Made by a program: the position numbers and the translations under genes
Notes under the pieces: generated by a model
Seen by the model: the letters and a program-made list of their open reading frames with translations, nothing else
Databases searched by the model: none
Told to the model about the DNA's origin: nothing
Part shown: piece by piece, positions 8,835-20,136 of the stretch
Position numbering within the stretch: position 1 is the first letter of the stretch
Layout: each line of letters begins with the position of its first letter
Assembly: GCF_029227915.1 (NCBI RefSeq)
Contig: NC_079876.1
Location: 23,498,001 to 23,562,000 of the forward strand
From: Hydractinia symbiolongicarpus
Lineage: Eukaryota > Cnidaria > Hydrozoa > Anthoathecata > Hydractiniidae
Direction: 5' to 3'
DNA: 64,000 bases

Positions 8835-8926
8835 TAGTATTTATCTTGCAACATTTGCTGTAAGATAATTTTTCAGGCCAACCCCCACAACTTTTTGAGA
8901 CCTGTCTTTTCATCCTCCGAAAAGCA

Positions 8927-9597
8927 CTAATCGATGACCCTATCTGGATGCCAGGCTACCGGAAGAAGATCCTCCTTAATTCCGGCCTTTCCCATCTTCC
9001 TGTAATGGTGGGCCTCGAGTAGTTCGGGCTCCTCCTCAACAGTCATATACCATATGTCCCGGGCGATGAACCAGTCAGGCACATACCTCAGCATCCATGG
9101 CTTCTTTGCAACAACCTTATTACACATGCCTTGTGTCATGAGCCGATCCGGCACCCAGTAGAGCATTTCGGGATCCTCTTCAACAGCCCTGTTACACATG
9201 TCCTGTGTTTTTATATGATCCGATATATATTTGAGCGCCCAGGGATACTTTTCAACCTTGCTGCACATGTCCCGCGTCTTGAACTTTAGGGGCACATCCC
9301 TTAGCATGTGGGGATAATTTTCAGCGGCCTTGTTGCACATGTCCTGTGTCTTGCAACTATCGGGGACATACCCGAACATGCGGAAATGATCCCCGACGTC
9401 CTCTAATAAGCTAATTAATTCGACTTACGTAGTCTACAATACCCTTTTAATCCACGACCTTTTGCAATATCTTGTAATTGTTTGACAGTTTTTGATTCCA
9501 TTCTCTCTTTATTATATAGAATTTTTGCATTGTCAGAGGATTTCATTCTGCTCAAAACTAACACAGTTATTTCCCTCCAAGGGAAATTCCCTATCAT
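8927..9597 (-). pseudogene. SAP/Rho_N-like domain plus DUF4116-like repeat protein, frameshifted
   Basis: The N-terminal frame (9,597-9,415) ends in SKTVKQLQDIAKGRGLKGYC, a SAP/Rho_N-like helix-turn-helix motif found in DNA/RNA-binding N-termini. It stops at about 9,415, but the adjacent frame continues with ELISLLEDVGDHFR and then five or so repeats of about 27 residues (VPDxxKTQDMCNKAVExxP), ending with LLPVAWHPDRVID. The repeats resemble DUF4116-type helical repeats known from viruses and algae. The C-terminal WHP.R..D motif recurs in similar proteins of virus-like elements. A one-base shift joins the halves. Function unknown; a nucleic-acid-binding head on a helical repeat scaffold is what the sequence suggests. 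Confidence 0.55.
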
Positions 9598-9890
9598 ACA
9601 GCAAATGAGTAAGGGAAATTCCCTGTGATGTGCGTGTTGATTATTAGGGAATTGTGTTAGAAAATATTGGACTTCTTATTCTACATTGTTGTGACGTCTG
9701 AATACTAAGTCTTATGTAGATTAATATGGGATGGTATCGGATGGTGCTGGATTAATAGGGACTGTGCTAGAAATGCAGGGGTCTTTTTATCTACATATAT
9801 GCGTTATGAATTGACAGTACTTATTAGGGACTTGTCGTTGACTGGTTGGTGACTTGTCGGTGACTTGCTGTGGGTTGCCGTGGGCGCGCA
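9570..9890. repeat. Candidate subterminal repeats at element end
   Basis: Two copies of the palindrome agggaaattccct lie at about 9,580 and 9,612. Three diverged copies of ttattagggacttgt-like sequence start near 9,640, 9,751 and 9,821, two of them followed by a similar 'tgtgctagaaa...tctac' segment about 110 bases apart. A GACTTGTCG motif is repeated in the last copy. Such arrays fit subterminal repeats of a Polinton terminus. The matching left terminus is outside the window. Confidence 0.4.
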
Positions 9891-9960
9891 CGCGATTGTG
9901 CCAGCACATACATTTCTCTATCTCTTAAATGCACTTTCATTTTTTCACATCTGATCAGTT

Positions 9961-10180
9961 ATGTACATTGACCCATCAAAGTTCCAGGGACGTAGCCAGA
10001 AAAAAAATAATCTTAGTCGAACTATTGACCCTCAGGGGCAACATCGCACCACAGGTGCGATAATAACCAACTGGGGCTCTGGGGGCGTTGTGAGCCCCCC
10101 AACGGGTCCAGGGCGGAGCCATGGAAGCCAACGCCCTTTTGCGCCCTTTAAGCACTGAAACGCCATAAAACCGACTCTCT
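9961..10180. repeat. GC-rich dispersed repeat fragment
   Basis: A stretch with ctgggggcgttgtgagcccc and ccagggcggagccatgg has the alternating GGGGC...GCCCC look of dispersed repeats I know from invertebrate genomes. It differs sharply in composition from the flanking AT-rich DNA. No terminal repeats or coding capacity were recognised. Confidence 0.3.
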
Positions 10181-12660
10181 GACATACGCGATAGACGTTA
10201 AGTATTGATCGAATTAATCGAAAAGGGGGAATAAATGACAACATACAATACATTAAAATCTTTATCATTAAGGGTATAATCAAACCAGCAATAAGACAAC
10301 ACAACACAATCATAATGTTTTTTATAGATTGAAAGTTATTAAAGCAATAATTAAAATGTTCATTCTTCTTGATTCGATTCATCATGTTTCAGAAATAATG
10401 TACAAAGCATGAATTACAGACAACTAAATTTAAGCAATGAGAAGAACAAGGATATGTATAAAGCTAATCTGTTTTGCCTTAAAATGTTAGCATGACAACT
10501 ATTAATTTTAACAGATACATTGCCAGCATCGGCATAACATTGAACTTATATATATCAAGAGAAGGTTTTTAAAATGACCTTTGAAAAAGACAAACCTGAG
10601 AATAAACCTTTAGATGTCCTCTCGGAAGTTAAAATGGAAAGAATCATTCTAATCAGAGGTGTAGAGCTTTTCGTAGTGAGTGCCTACATTATATTTCCCA
10701 ATACCGTTAATAAAACCTGAAGGGAATGAATCTACCAAGGTTCTGCAGATAAAACTTGTTTAGGTTTAATAGTTTTCGATTTAAAAATCCGTTTGACGAA
10801 AAAGATTTTAAGTTAAAGGTTTCCTTTTTACAAATGGAAGAAGTCTCGTCATTAGTGCTAGAAGTACCACATTGATTAACTAACGTTTGTGTTAATGCAA
10901 AAGGAACAACTTCGAGATGATACACACGTTTCCTTTTCTTTTTCTTTTGCTTTGTTATCATAACGTATGACAACCTAGCTTAAAATATTGACCAGAACGC
11001 TTTAACGTAGCTTTACTCAAACTGAAGGGATTAGGTTTAAATTGCCCAGAATGTTTGTCATTATCGCAAAATAAAATAGGTACTGGTTGTAAATTTTTAC
11101 TTGAAGGCAGATGAGGAAAAATCTTCCGATATAAAACCGTCTTGAATCATAGCTGACTACAATCAGGATAAAAAGTTAAAATATTTCTCTTAAACTGTAA
11201 TAAAGGCTTATAAGAATAGCTTTATTCTGTATAGCTACAAGATCTGCTGTCTTCACAGAGTTACAGAAGAGGATGAATAGCTAGCTAACTGAAAACTTGA
11301 AAGTGCTTTCTACACAGGAAAACAAATCTGAATATTTACATGCAGATACAAAAATTGGATGGTTCGAGTATAGAGAATTTTCATGAAGCTCTATACAAGT
11401 TATAAAGCTAAATAGGGATCCACGTTTGACAACCACACCTTGCTTTCTTCACCTTCACAACTTCGCTAGCCTTGTTTTTTTTGTTTTTTTTTACTTTCTT
11501 GCATATGTTCTATAGCCATATATGGAGCGAATTTTTAACCTCTCTGCGAAATTTACTAGCCAATAGGATGCGTCCAAAATAACCATGAATGGAAGACACA
11601 AGACCGTACACAGGCATAATTTTTGCAGGTAATCCTGCGAAAATGACTATCTGCGAAACAAAGTAGAGATTCAACACTTCAGCCTGCAAAACAAAGTGGA
11701 TACTGCTAAATCCTACGAAAACGACGTGCAAGTGCGAAGCTTGTGTGCGCCGCCCGGGAAAAGATTTGTGCCGGATGCACAATTGGTGCGCCTATCCATG
11801 TGTTGGCGGTGGCGGTGGAAAAAACGTTGAAATGAAAAAAATAGGTCAGTCGATCGCAGAGCCTGACTGACGCTGGCTCCACCCCTGAGTTCTTTCTGTT
11901 TATTCTGTACTAGGCATTGATAATAGCAATTAATAAGAACCTCCCAAAAGTCATATGTGGTTAGAAATGTTACATGTTTTCACGGAAAATTGTGAATTCA
12001 AAATGATTGCCAATTTGTAGCTACAACCAATACCAAAAGAAAAGAGTGATGTGTGAGTGAGTACTGTCTGTCTACATGTCTCTATGTAGCTAAAGAATAC
12101 AAACAATTTGACGGCAAATAATGATTGCAAATAATAAAATAAAACACATTACAGTGGTAAGCCCTATTAAGCAGCCTAGCTGTTACATGGCTACGGTTAT
12201 ATGGTCTTTCAAAAGAAAAAAACATGTAAGGTATATACAAGCAACAAAAATCGTTAGATGGTTCATAAAAAGTTTTAAACAAACGAAGCGTTTTTGGGGT
12301 CGGTAGTGGTGGGAAGAGGTGTATGTTATAGAAACACTTCTCATTTTGTGTCAGACGTTAAATTGCTATTTATCGCTATGTTGTTTCTTAGACGGTTGCT
12401 TTTATAGCAACACAGTTCTGGCAATATGACCCACACCTTGACCATATGGATATTTTCATTAGTAGTTAACTTAGCACACTAAACACTAAACACCAACTCA
12501 CTCAGGTATGATCTTAGAAATTAGGCATTCATTCGAAAAATTCTTTTATTTTTATTGTACATTTCAATCTAATAGTTAACACTTTGCCCTAAAGCGTTAC
12601 TTGTCTTAGTGTGTAGATATAAAAGCTAAGCTTCTACTACTATAATGTACAAAGACAACT
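10181..12660. other. No recognised gene
   Basis: AT-rich non-coding sequence. A lysine-rich open frame at 10,707-10,973 (-) has no recognised domain or good exon boundary. At 11,530-11,730 a loosely repeated '(c/t)ctgcgaaa' motif occurs about every 40 bases. At 12,662 a sequence starting CAGTGGAGCCTCC after TA, followed by repeats of 'taaagcggacag', looks like one end of a Tc1/mariner-type element, but the other end was not found. Confidence 0.4.
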
Positions 12661-12779
12661 ACAGTGGAGCCTCCTTCCTTTAAAGCAGACACTTAATAAA
12701 GTCCTATAATATAATATCTTTAAAGCGGACAGTCTAAAGCGGACAGCTTAAGCAGACAAACTTTCAAGGTCCCGCATGA

Positions 12780-14890
12780 CTATTTTGTATACCAGAATTT
12801 AGCTCTATAAAGCTAACAAAGAACAATTTTGACCGGAATATTAAAAATTATTATTTTATTGTTTTTCTTTTTTTCCTTTTCTCTAAACAGTTGTTTACAA
12901 TACTTACGTGGTATTAACAAGATAGTGCTAGTTAATATAAAACTTCCTAGTTAACGTAACTTTTAGTTTTAGTTAGTTACCAAAATTAATTAAAAATCTC
13001 CATTTTGACTTTGACGAATCGTAAGTGCATGCAACGCCAATATCAATCACTTCTACTTTTTAATTCTTTATCTAGCTTTCCAACTGTCCTACCTGTATAA
13101 ATCATCCTTCAATCTACACACAGCACTTTCGAGGCTGTTGGAAAAAACATTATAAGCACGAGAATACAACTTATACCAAGCTACGAGTACTACGACGTAT
13201 CCTGAAAAGTGAACTCGTCAGAGTCAGACTTAGAGGCAGAGGTTCTATACAGCGTTAGACTATTTGCGTCGTTTGATCCAAAGTATTATATTCAAAATAT
13301 TTATTTGCGCTTTTCTCAAGATTGCATTTATACGTTACATGATAACTCGAAAACTTCACTTCAGTTTGGTTTGGTTAAAAATTGATGGATTGTTTAGGTA
13401 ATCGAGTACTGTGGACCTTCAGGAATAGCGATAGCACATTAATTCTGCATGCCGGCGCATTTCAGTTAGGAAAATTGTAACTTGAATATCCGTCATACTT
13501 TAAACTTATATTTCTTACGGAAGTACCCAAAAACTATTCTTTTTCGTCATATCACGGAGTGACGTGTTACTAGTTACCAGTTGGCGGCGTCATGTTTATC
13601 TTTTTCGTTTTCATGATCTCTTTTCGGCTTTTGGCTTATTTCTTGGGTAAGAGGAGTAAAAATTACCTTTCTCTCCGCACATATAACAGGAGAATCTTCG
13701 TCTGTTTTTTCTTTTACTTTTTCAAGATTACCTGAAATCGTGCCTGTTTTGCACTGAACGAAGCTTCTTTAAACCTTTGAATTATGCTCGTGTTTTTTTC
13801 CGTTGTATTTTCTTCTAAGCTCTGGAGTTTCTGACGATTTCAGTTTCTTTGAGATGTTTCCGATAATTCGTTACACAAGCTATAAACTTGTCATAGCATC
13901 GATTTGCCAAGTTTACAGACTCTGTGTGTGTGTTGCATGAAATCCGAGTACTCTACCAACTTCAAACACGCGCCTTTAAGCGCATTTCGCATAACACATC
14001 ATGTGCATGCGCTACGACCTCACCTAAAGAACTGTCCAGAAAATAATTGCGGACTGATGACTGACAACTGTCGTCAAAGTAATAATACATGGAATCACAG
14101 TCCCGATATTTACTTGCGCACGCATCTAAGTGATTACGTAATGCCCAATGGGTGCGCAGAAATGGAGGTAAAATTATAAACAAACTAAGCGGAAAAGTTA
14201 CCTCCATTTCTGCGCGCGCAGGAAAAACACGGCACTTTGATTGAGTGTATACCACCCAGCTTTTAAAATACTATTGAACTTAGTGAAGGCGGTTATTAGA
14301 GGTAGGGCGTTTAAAACAGAGAGGGAAGTGCTTCTGCAAAATGGTAGACACTATAACCATGGATCAAGCCTTATACAAAACAATTTTGGCGAGTAAACCT
14401 GATGATGAAAATATCCCACTAATAATTTTCAAATCAAGAAACAAAAAATATTTAAATCTCTTTTTTTATTTCTTAACTCTTCTGATTTCGGTAAAAAGTG
14501 TTGGAGAGCTCTTTAAATGTAAAAAACATAACGATGAAGTTTCTTGACGAATTTTGATGAGTAACTCGAAAAATCTACATTACTAGCCAGGAGACCCGGC
14601 GTCGAATCGCCGGGATGAGCCACAAGCAACCGTTGTTGAAAGCCCTAAGGAGCGCTTAAAAAAACTGCAAACTGTTCGGCACAGTCAAGTGGAGCACTTT
14701 AGTACAGGTATGCAGTATGTCGTAAATCAAGTGAAACGCACACACCATTATAGTGTTGCGACTGTAACATATTTTTCAAAAAATAACTTTCCCGCAACAA
14801 AGGCTGAAATAGAAACATAGTTTACAACCGTTGTGACTCCGTCATAGCAAAAACAATCGGTCAATATTATTTTTTTTTGCGGAATAACTT
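12780..14890. other. No recognised gene; one strong hairpin
   Basis: Mostly AT-rich. At 14,152-14,217 the arms gcgcagaaatggaggtaa and ttacctccatttctgcgc form a perfect 18-bp stem around a loop of about 26 bases. At 14,341-14,547 (+) there is an open frame of 68 codons with one hydrophobic segment and a good ATG context (AAAATGG), but no recognisable domain or neighbouring exon. At 14,595 a short palindrome cccggcgtcgaatcgccggg occurs. Confidence 0.4.
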
Positions 14891-15300
14891 TTTGTAAAAG
14901 TTAAAAATTAATCGTGACACCGGACGGAACGCTTAGTACAGTTAAACGGTGTTACACAGGTGTATAGGGATAATACCCTTTTAATAAAAATTTCTTGTAG
15001 GCTCTTTTTATATGAAAACACAAGAAAAAGTCCTTCGCTTCTTGCACAGGGCTAAGTGGTTAGTCCAGGTAAACATTGTTGCACATTTGTACAGGCGTGA
15101 TTCCCAAGAAAGTTTAAAAATTAATTGTCACGGTGGGCTGACCCGCATAGGCGTAACAGCCTTTTCTAAAAAACAGGCTATTGTTAACACTGACCTAACC
15201 ACTTAAGTACAGTTAAACAGACTTGAACAGTACCCTTCTCCAAAAAAACCTTATCAACTTCGGTTAAAATGACAACACAGGAAACAGCCTGTCGTTACCC
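14890..15300. repeat. Diverged direct duplication
   Basis: Two segments, about 14,895-15,065 and 15,110-15,300, share in the same order 'aagttaaaaattaat(c/t)gt(g/c)ac', then 'agtacagttaaac', then 'tgaaaacacaagaaa...ccttcgc', with many substitutions. It is an old tandem duplication of non-coding DNA. Confidence 0.4.
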
Positions 15301-15909
15301 CTCCAACTAAAGCAATTGCTCAGCTATTCTATTTGCAAAAAAAGTTTTAAGAAAAATAGTTAAAGATGTAGCTACCTAGCTAAACTGCATTTGGCATAAG
15401 ATTTATTGCTGAGAATATTGCCATAATGATAGCTAATTTGAATTTTTATACTCTGACTTTTTTAGGTAAGTATATGAGCTAGCTAAGTGGCTACATCCTC
15501 GACATAAAAATAAATATTGGGCTGGAGAAAAACCTCCTATACCAAACAAAATTAGTAAAAAGTAAGGTTATTAGCTAATAGAATATTCGTTTCTAGCCAA
15601 AACTCCTAAAACTGGTGCATTTAAGATCTGTACGTACCTAGAAAACGTGACAATATATTTATCTTAACATTTTAGAACATACAAAAAACCAATGTTACAA
15701 AAGTAAAAAGCTTATAGAAGACAATAAGGTGAAACAGACTTACAAACAGCACGGACCACCATTACTTTAAAAACTAAAATGGCCATCATGTTTCTGTCCT
15801 CATGTTTCTTCGTTTGCCCAGGCCGCGAAAGTCTTGGATTGGTTTTTCAAAGAATCAAGCGTTTTGATTAGTGTATTATGTGCGAGCCGTCAAAACAAAT
15901 GCGGTATAA

Positions 15910-16146
15910 AAAGACGGGCGAACGCGTGGATTTTCCACGGGCTAATCACTACTCTCTTTAATAATAGCCGTCGTCTGTCTGTGTGTCCGCGAAAGCAGCG
16001 TCCCGTAACGGAAACACGAAATTTTTAAAATGTGCACGAATATCAAATGTGATATATTATATCAACTTTGTTGCGACGGGTAAATTTAAAGGACGAGCGA
16101 ACGCGACGGGTGACCCCGTGGATTTTTCAATGCGGGTTAACGACTA
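15910..16146 (+). mobile_element. Helitron-type units, degenerate first copies of the array
   Basis: A 3' end with the hairpin cgtggattttccacg (15,924-15,938) is followed at 15,953 by a new start (tctctttaataatag) with the 'gtctgtctgtgtgtc' head. That unit ends near 16,146 after ccccgtggatttttcaatgcggg and ttaacgacta. Heads beginning TC and tails with a short hairpin about 10 bases before CTAG/CTA are Helitron hallmarks. No coding capacity. Confidence 0.55.
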
Positions 16147-16720
16147 TCTATATAATAATACGCCAGTTCTGTCTGTCTGTGACTTTTGCAAAGTGGATAA
16201 AATTTCTTTGATAAAGTCTATAAAACATCGTCTATAAATTTGTTCTGTAAATTACCAAACTTTGACGTTAAAGCAATATTGACGTCAAAGGAAAGTATAT
16301 TAAGATTAGTGAAGCCATTGCATTGCACTTTTAAATTTAAGGCTAAATAACTTGGAAACGGGTGGGAATAACTGACGTCATCTCCTGCGTAGGTAACTAG
16401 GGACCACCTTTGACCAATTTGGGTAAGTTTCCCAAACCTGGGTCCCTGAATCCGTTTCGGGAATGGACGGGTTGATGACGTCATCAAAAAAACTTCAAAC
16501 CCTAATATCTCTGCAACCGTTTGTAAAAAGTACACGATCCTATACATTTTCTTGATCAGCGTTTCAAGATCTATACGATGAAGGCAACAGGTATACAAAT
16601 TTCTAAAAAAAAAGTTTTGTGTTCTGACATGTCTCTGCTGACGTCATCAAAATTTAAATGACGGTCATTTTTCTCTGTTATCCTGCCTAAGTGGATTTTT
16701 CCACGGGCCTTATCGACTAG
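16147..16720 (+). mobile_element. Non-autonomous Helitron, array unit
   Basis: Starts TCTATATAATAATACG, has the head 'gtctgtctgtgac', and ends with the hairpin gtggatttttccac (16,691-16,704) then ...TCGACTAG. It is directly followed by the next unit with no spacer. Internal sequence includes paired 'tgacgtcatc' motifs. Non-coding. Confidence 0.65.
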
Positions 16721-17298
16721 TCTCTATAATAATACGCTAGGTGTGTCTGTCTGTGTGTCTGTGACAGGCAAAGTGGATGTCTTCATTTTCCTTTGATGTT
16801 GCCGAAAAATGCATGTCTAATATGTTAAATTTTCTGACGTTACGACACGACGAAAATAACACTACCTTATATCCTATATTAAATTAATGAAGCCATTACA
16901 GTGCACCTAAAACTTTGAGGCCTAATAACTTGGAAACGAGGTGGTGACGTCAATGATTTTTCACCGCGTGGGTAACTAGGGACCCACTAGGGCCAATTTG
17001 GGTAATTTTCCCAAACCTGAGTCACCGAATCCGTTTCGGAATGGACGGGTTAATGACGTCATCAAAAAACTTTTAAACCCTAATATCTCTCCATCCATTT
17101 GTCAAAAGTACACGATCCTATACATTTTCTTGATCAGCGTTTCAAGATCTATACGATGAAGGCAACAGGTATACAAATTTCTAAAAAAAAAGTTTTGTGT
17201 TCTGACATGTCTCTGCTGACGTCATCAAAATTTAAATGACGGTTATTTTTCTCTGTTATCCTGCCTAAGTGGATTTTTCCACGGGCCTTATCGACTAG
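16721..17298 (+). mobile_element. Non-autonomous Helitron, array unit
   Basis: Head-to-tail copy starting TCTCTATAATAATACG and ending CTAG at 17,295-17,298, with the same 3' hairpin. The stretch 17,090-17,290 is nearly identical to 16,530-16,716, so the two units were amplified recently or exchanged by conversion. Confidence 0.7.
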
Positions 17299-17754
17299 TC
17301 TCTATAATAATACGCTAGGTGTGTCTGTCTGTGTGTCTGTGACAGGCAAAGTGGATGTCTTCATTTTCCTTTGATGTTGCCGAAAAATGCATGTCTAATA
17401 TGTTAAATTTTCTGACGTTACGACGCGACGAAAATAACACTACTTTATATCCTATATTAAATTAACAGGTATACAAATTTCTAAAAAAAAAATTTGGGGG
17501 GTTTGACCGGCCATTGCTGACATCAGCAAAATGTTAAAACCCTTATGTCTCATTAACTGCTTATCAAAACGATATGATCATATACATTTTCTTGGTCAGC
17601 GTTTTAACATCTGCATAGTACAGGCAACGAATAAACTAAATTTCGCCAAATATTTTTGTAATTGCACTGCTGACGTCAGCAAAAAATCTAAAACAACCTA
17701 CTTTTACATTGTCCTTCTGCCTAAGTGGATTTTTCCACGGGCCTTATCGACTAG
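17299..17754 (+). mobile_element. Non-autonomous Helitron, array unit
   Basis: Starts TCTCTATAATAATACG and ends CTAG at 17,751-17,754. Its first 160 bases are almost identical to the start of the previous unit. The rest matches the 3' half of the following unit. Confidence 0.65.
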
Positions 17755-19342
17755 TCTATATAATAATACGCCAGTTCTGTCTGTGAATTTTGCAAAGTGG
17801 ATAAAATTTCATTGATAAAGTCTATAAAACATCGCCTATAAAATTGGTCTGTAAATTACCAAACTTTAACGTTAAAATAGTATTGACGTCAAAAAAAAGT
17901 ATATTAAGATTAGAGAAGCCATTGCATTGCACTTTTAAATTTAAGGCTAAATAACTTGGAAACGGATGGAAATAACTGACGTCATCTCCTGCGTGGGTAA
18001 CTAGGGACTACCTGGGACCAATTTGGGTAAGTTTCCCAAACCTGGGTCCCCGAATCCGTTTCGGAATGGACGGGTTGATGACGTCATCAAAAAACCTTTA
18101 AACCTTGATATCTCTGCAACCGTTTGTCAAAAGTACATAATCCTATACATTTTCTTCATCAACGTTTCAAGATCTATACGATGAAGGCAACAGGTATACA
18201 AATTTCTAAAAAAAAAATTTAGGTGTTTGACTGGCCTTTGCTGATTTCAGCAAAATTTTAAAACCCTTATATCTCATTAACCGCTTTTCAAATCATGAAA
18301 ATGTATATGATCAAGACATGATCAGATACATTTTCTTTGTCAGCGTTTAAACCTCTGCACAGTACAGGCAACGAATAAACTAAAATTCGCCAAAAAGTTT
18401 TGTAATTGCACTGCTGACGTCAGCAAAAAATATAAAACAACCTATTTTTCCATTGTACTTCTGCCTAAGTGGATTTTTCCACAGGCCTCATTATGGAGAT
18501 ATATGTGGGACAATATTCGTGTATGGTTTTCGTCACGTCGTAATGCTTTTCGTCGTGTCGTATCTTTCTTCGTGGCGAGGTTTTCTTCGCAGCGTAATGG
18601 TTTTCGTCGTGGCGTATTACTCATGTTGGTGTGATCTCATGTTTCGTCGTGTCGTATGTCACTTCGTGGGGTATTTCACTTTGAGGCGAAATAGTTTTGC
18701 TTTTTTCACACGGATTTACTAGTTTCGTGAAGCTTTTACACAATATATTTCACTTTCTTTCAAGTGGATTTGGTCTTTCTACTGGGTAAAGCTAGCTATT
18801 ATTTTAATAAATGATACATTCTTAGCTATAGATTTAGCTAGCTATACAATTTAAGCATGCTACACTGTAGAATCTATTATCTATTTTGTAGCTTAAATGG
18901 ATTCTGATGAAAATATCAAAAATCAAGTAAACTAACTACATAAACATAAATTATTACATAAAACTCTTACACAACACATAATATTTCTTCATAATCACAA
19001 ATGTAAAACTAATTTAAAAATAGAATATAATTTTTAGCACTAAACTAAAGGTTTTGTTTATTTTATTGCACTTTATTCATGTGACTTGGATTTCTTGTAA
19101 GCGCTACAAAGTAAAATACGCCACGAAGTGAAATACGCCGTGAAGTAAAATACGCCACGAAGTGAAATACGCCGCAAAGTGAAATACGCCGCGACGAACA
19201 CAAATACGACTCGACGAAACGTTAAACCACTCCACAAAGAAAGATACGACGCGACAAAAACCACACCACGAAGAAAGATACGACGCGACGAAAACCATAC
19301 ACGAATACAGTCCTATATATAACTCCATACCTTATCGACTAG
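17755..19342 (+). mobile_element. Non-autonomous Helitron split by a foldback element
   Basis: Starts TCTATATAATAATACG. Its 3' hairpin (about 18,468-18,482) is followed by 'aggcct', but the expected tail 'tatcgactag' appears only at 19,333-19,342. The intervening DNA is an inserted inverted-repeat element, listed separately. Without it the unit would be about 740 bases. Confidence 0.6.
18489..19329. mobile_element. Foldback/inverted-repeat element inside a Helitron
   Basis: The arms at about 18,492-18,680 and 19,110-19,329 are inverted copies made of repeated 'ttcgtcg(t/c)gtcgtatctttc' motifs, starting and ending with tatggag/ctccata. The centre (18,720-19,070) is AT-rich and non-coding. A cct flanks both sides (18,486-18,488 and 19,330-19,332), a possible 3-bp target duplication. 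No transposase is encoded, so it depended on one elsewhere. Confidence 0.6.
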
Positions 19343-19560
19343 TTATAATTATAATACCCGTATACGTCTGTTGTTCGTCCGTCCGTCTGTCACCCAAAAT
19401 GGCAGCTTAGCTGCGCAGGTAGATAGACGCGCGCAAAGCGGTATATATACCACGCGTGATTTTTAAAAAACCCGGCGCATGCGCACACTTTCCTTCCATC
19501 GACAGATGGCCGTGTATAAGAAGGACGGACGAACCCGTGGATTTTTGGGCTAACGACTAG
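19343..19560 (+). mobile_element. Short Helitron-type unit
   Basis: The unit has a 'ttataattataatacccgta' head, a ctgttgttcgtccgtccgtc region, cccgtggatttttggg near the end, and a terminal CTAG at 19,557-19,560. It follows the previous unit directly. The first base pair is TT rather than TC. Confidence 0.55.
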
Positions 19561-19713
19561 TTTAATTTAAAAGATTCGCCTCCGACTTGATCCCTGGTTA
19601 TAGGGCCTACCATGTAAAATGGGAGAGGCTCTGCAATCCACGGATCATTAGCTATCTTGTGTCTTGCTTTTAGTTAGCTATAGCTATCGTTTTTGTCGTC
19701 AGAAAAGCAAAGT

Positions 19714-19830
19714 TATGGAGAATCAAATAGGTCAACAACAAAACGACGCAACTCTGCTCGTTAGTTCATCTCCAATTCGCATATTGGATGCAGGAAATGC
19801 CAGAAAGATCTTTATCATGGGCAAGTTTAT
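19714..19830 (+). other. Possible orphan coding exon
   Basis: A frame from an ATG at 19,714 (context aaagttATGG) encodes NQIGQQQNDATLLVSSSPIR and ILDAGNARKIFIM. It is followed by ggcaagttt, which could act as a GC-AG-type donor. No downstream exon or domain was recognised, so this may be chance. Confidence 0.15.
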
Positions 19831-20136
19831 AGTTTTTTTAGTAGGTGCATAAGGGGCGTGGACAAAAGATATTTGTCTTTTTTGTGGGCATCAATTAGCA
19901 AGTCATCCAGGGGGAGTGGGGTCAAAGCGGTTACTGATAAAAAAAATTTATATATAAAAGTCAAAAATGTTTTCACAGTAATTTTCCATCAAGTTACAGA
20001 GCATGTGATATAGCTAAAAAAAGCTAGCTAGCTAGCTATATATTTTTCAGATGAATAGCTAACTTTTTTGGCTGATAACAGGTGGTAAGGGGAGGGGTCA
20101 AGTATTAATCAGCCATAGCTCATAAAGAGATGCAAT

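Larger units (their letters stand above)
1..9950. mobile_element. Polinton/adintovirus-like integrated element (one side, decayed)
   Basis: This stretch is denser in genes and richer in G+C than the rest of the window. It groups an integrase, a two-jelly-roll major capsid protein, a penton-like minor capsid protein and several small proteins that recur in Polinton/adintovirus-type elements of animals. Genes alternate strands in compact blocks. Nearly all have frameshifts or nonsense codons, so the copy is not expected to be functional. The left side is cut by the window. The right boundary is uncertain: coding capacity ends at 9,597 and repeats that could be subterminal run to about 9,890. 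Protein-primed PolB, packaging ATPase and cysteine protease were not seen here. The element assignment rests on recognised family resemblance, not on a search. Confidence 0.8.

Noticed and set aside
10707-10973. Lysine-rich 88-codon frame as a gene
   Set aside because: No domain, no convincing splice sites, AT-rich context.
13904-14255. Overlapping frames on both strands near 14 kb
   Set aside because: No domain; the region ends in a long hairpin and looks non-coding.
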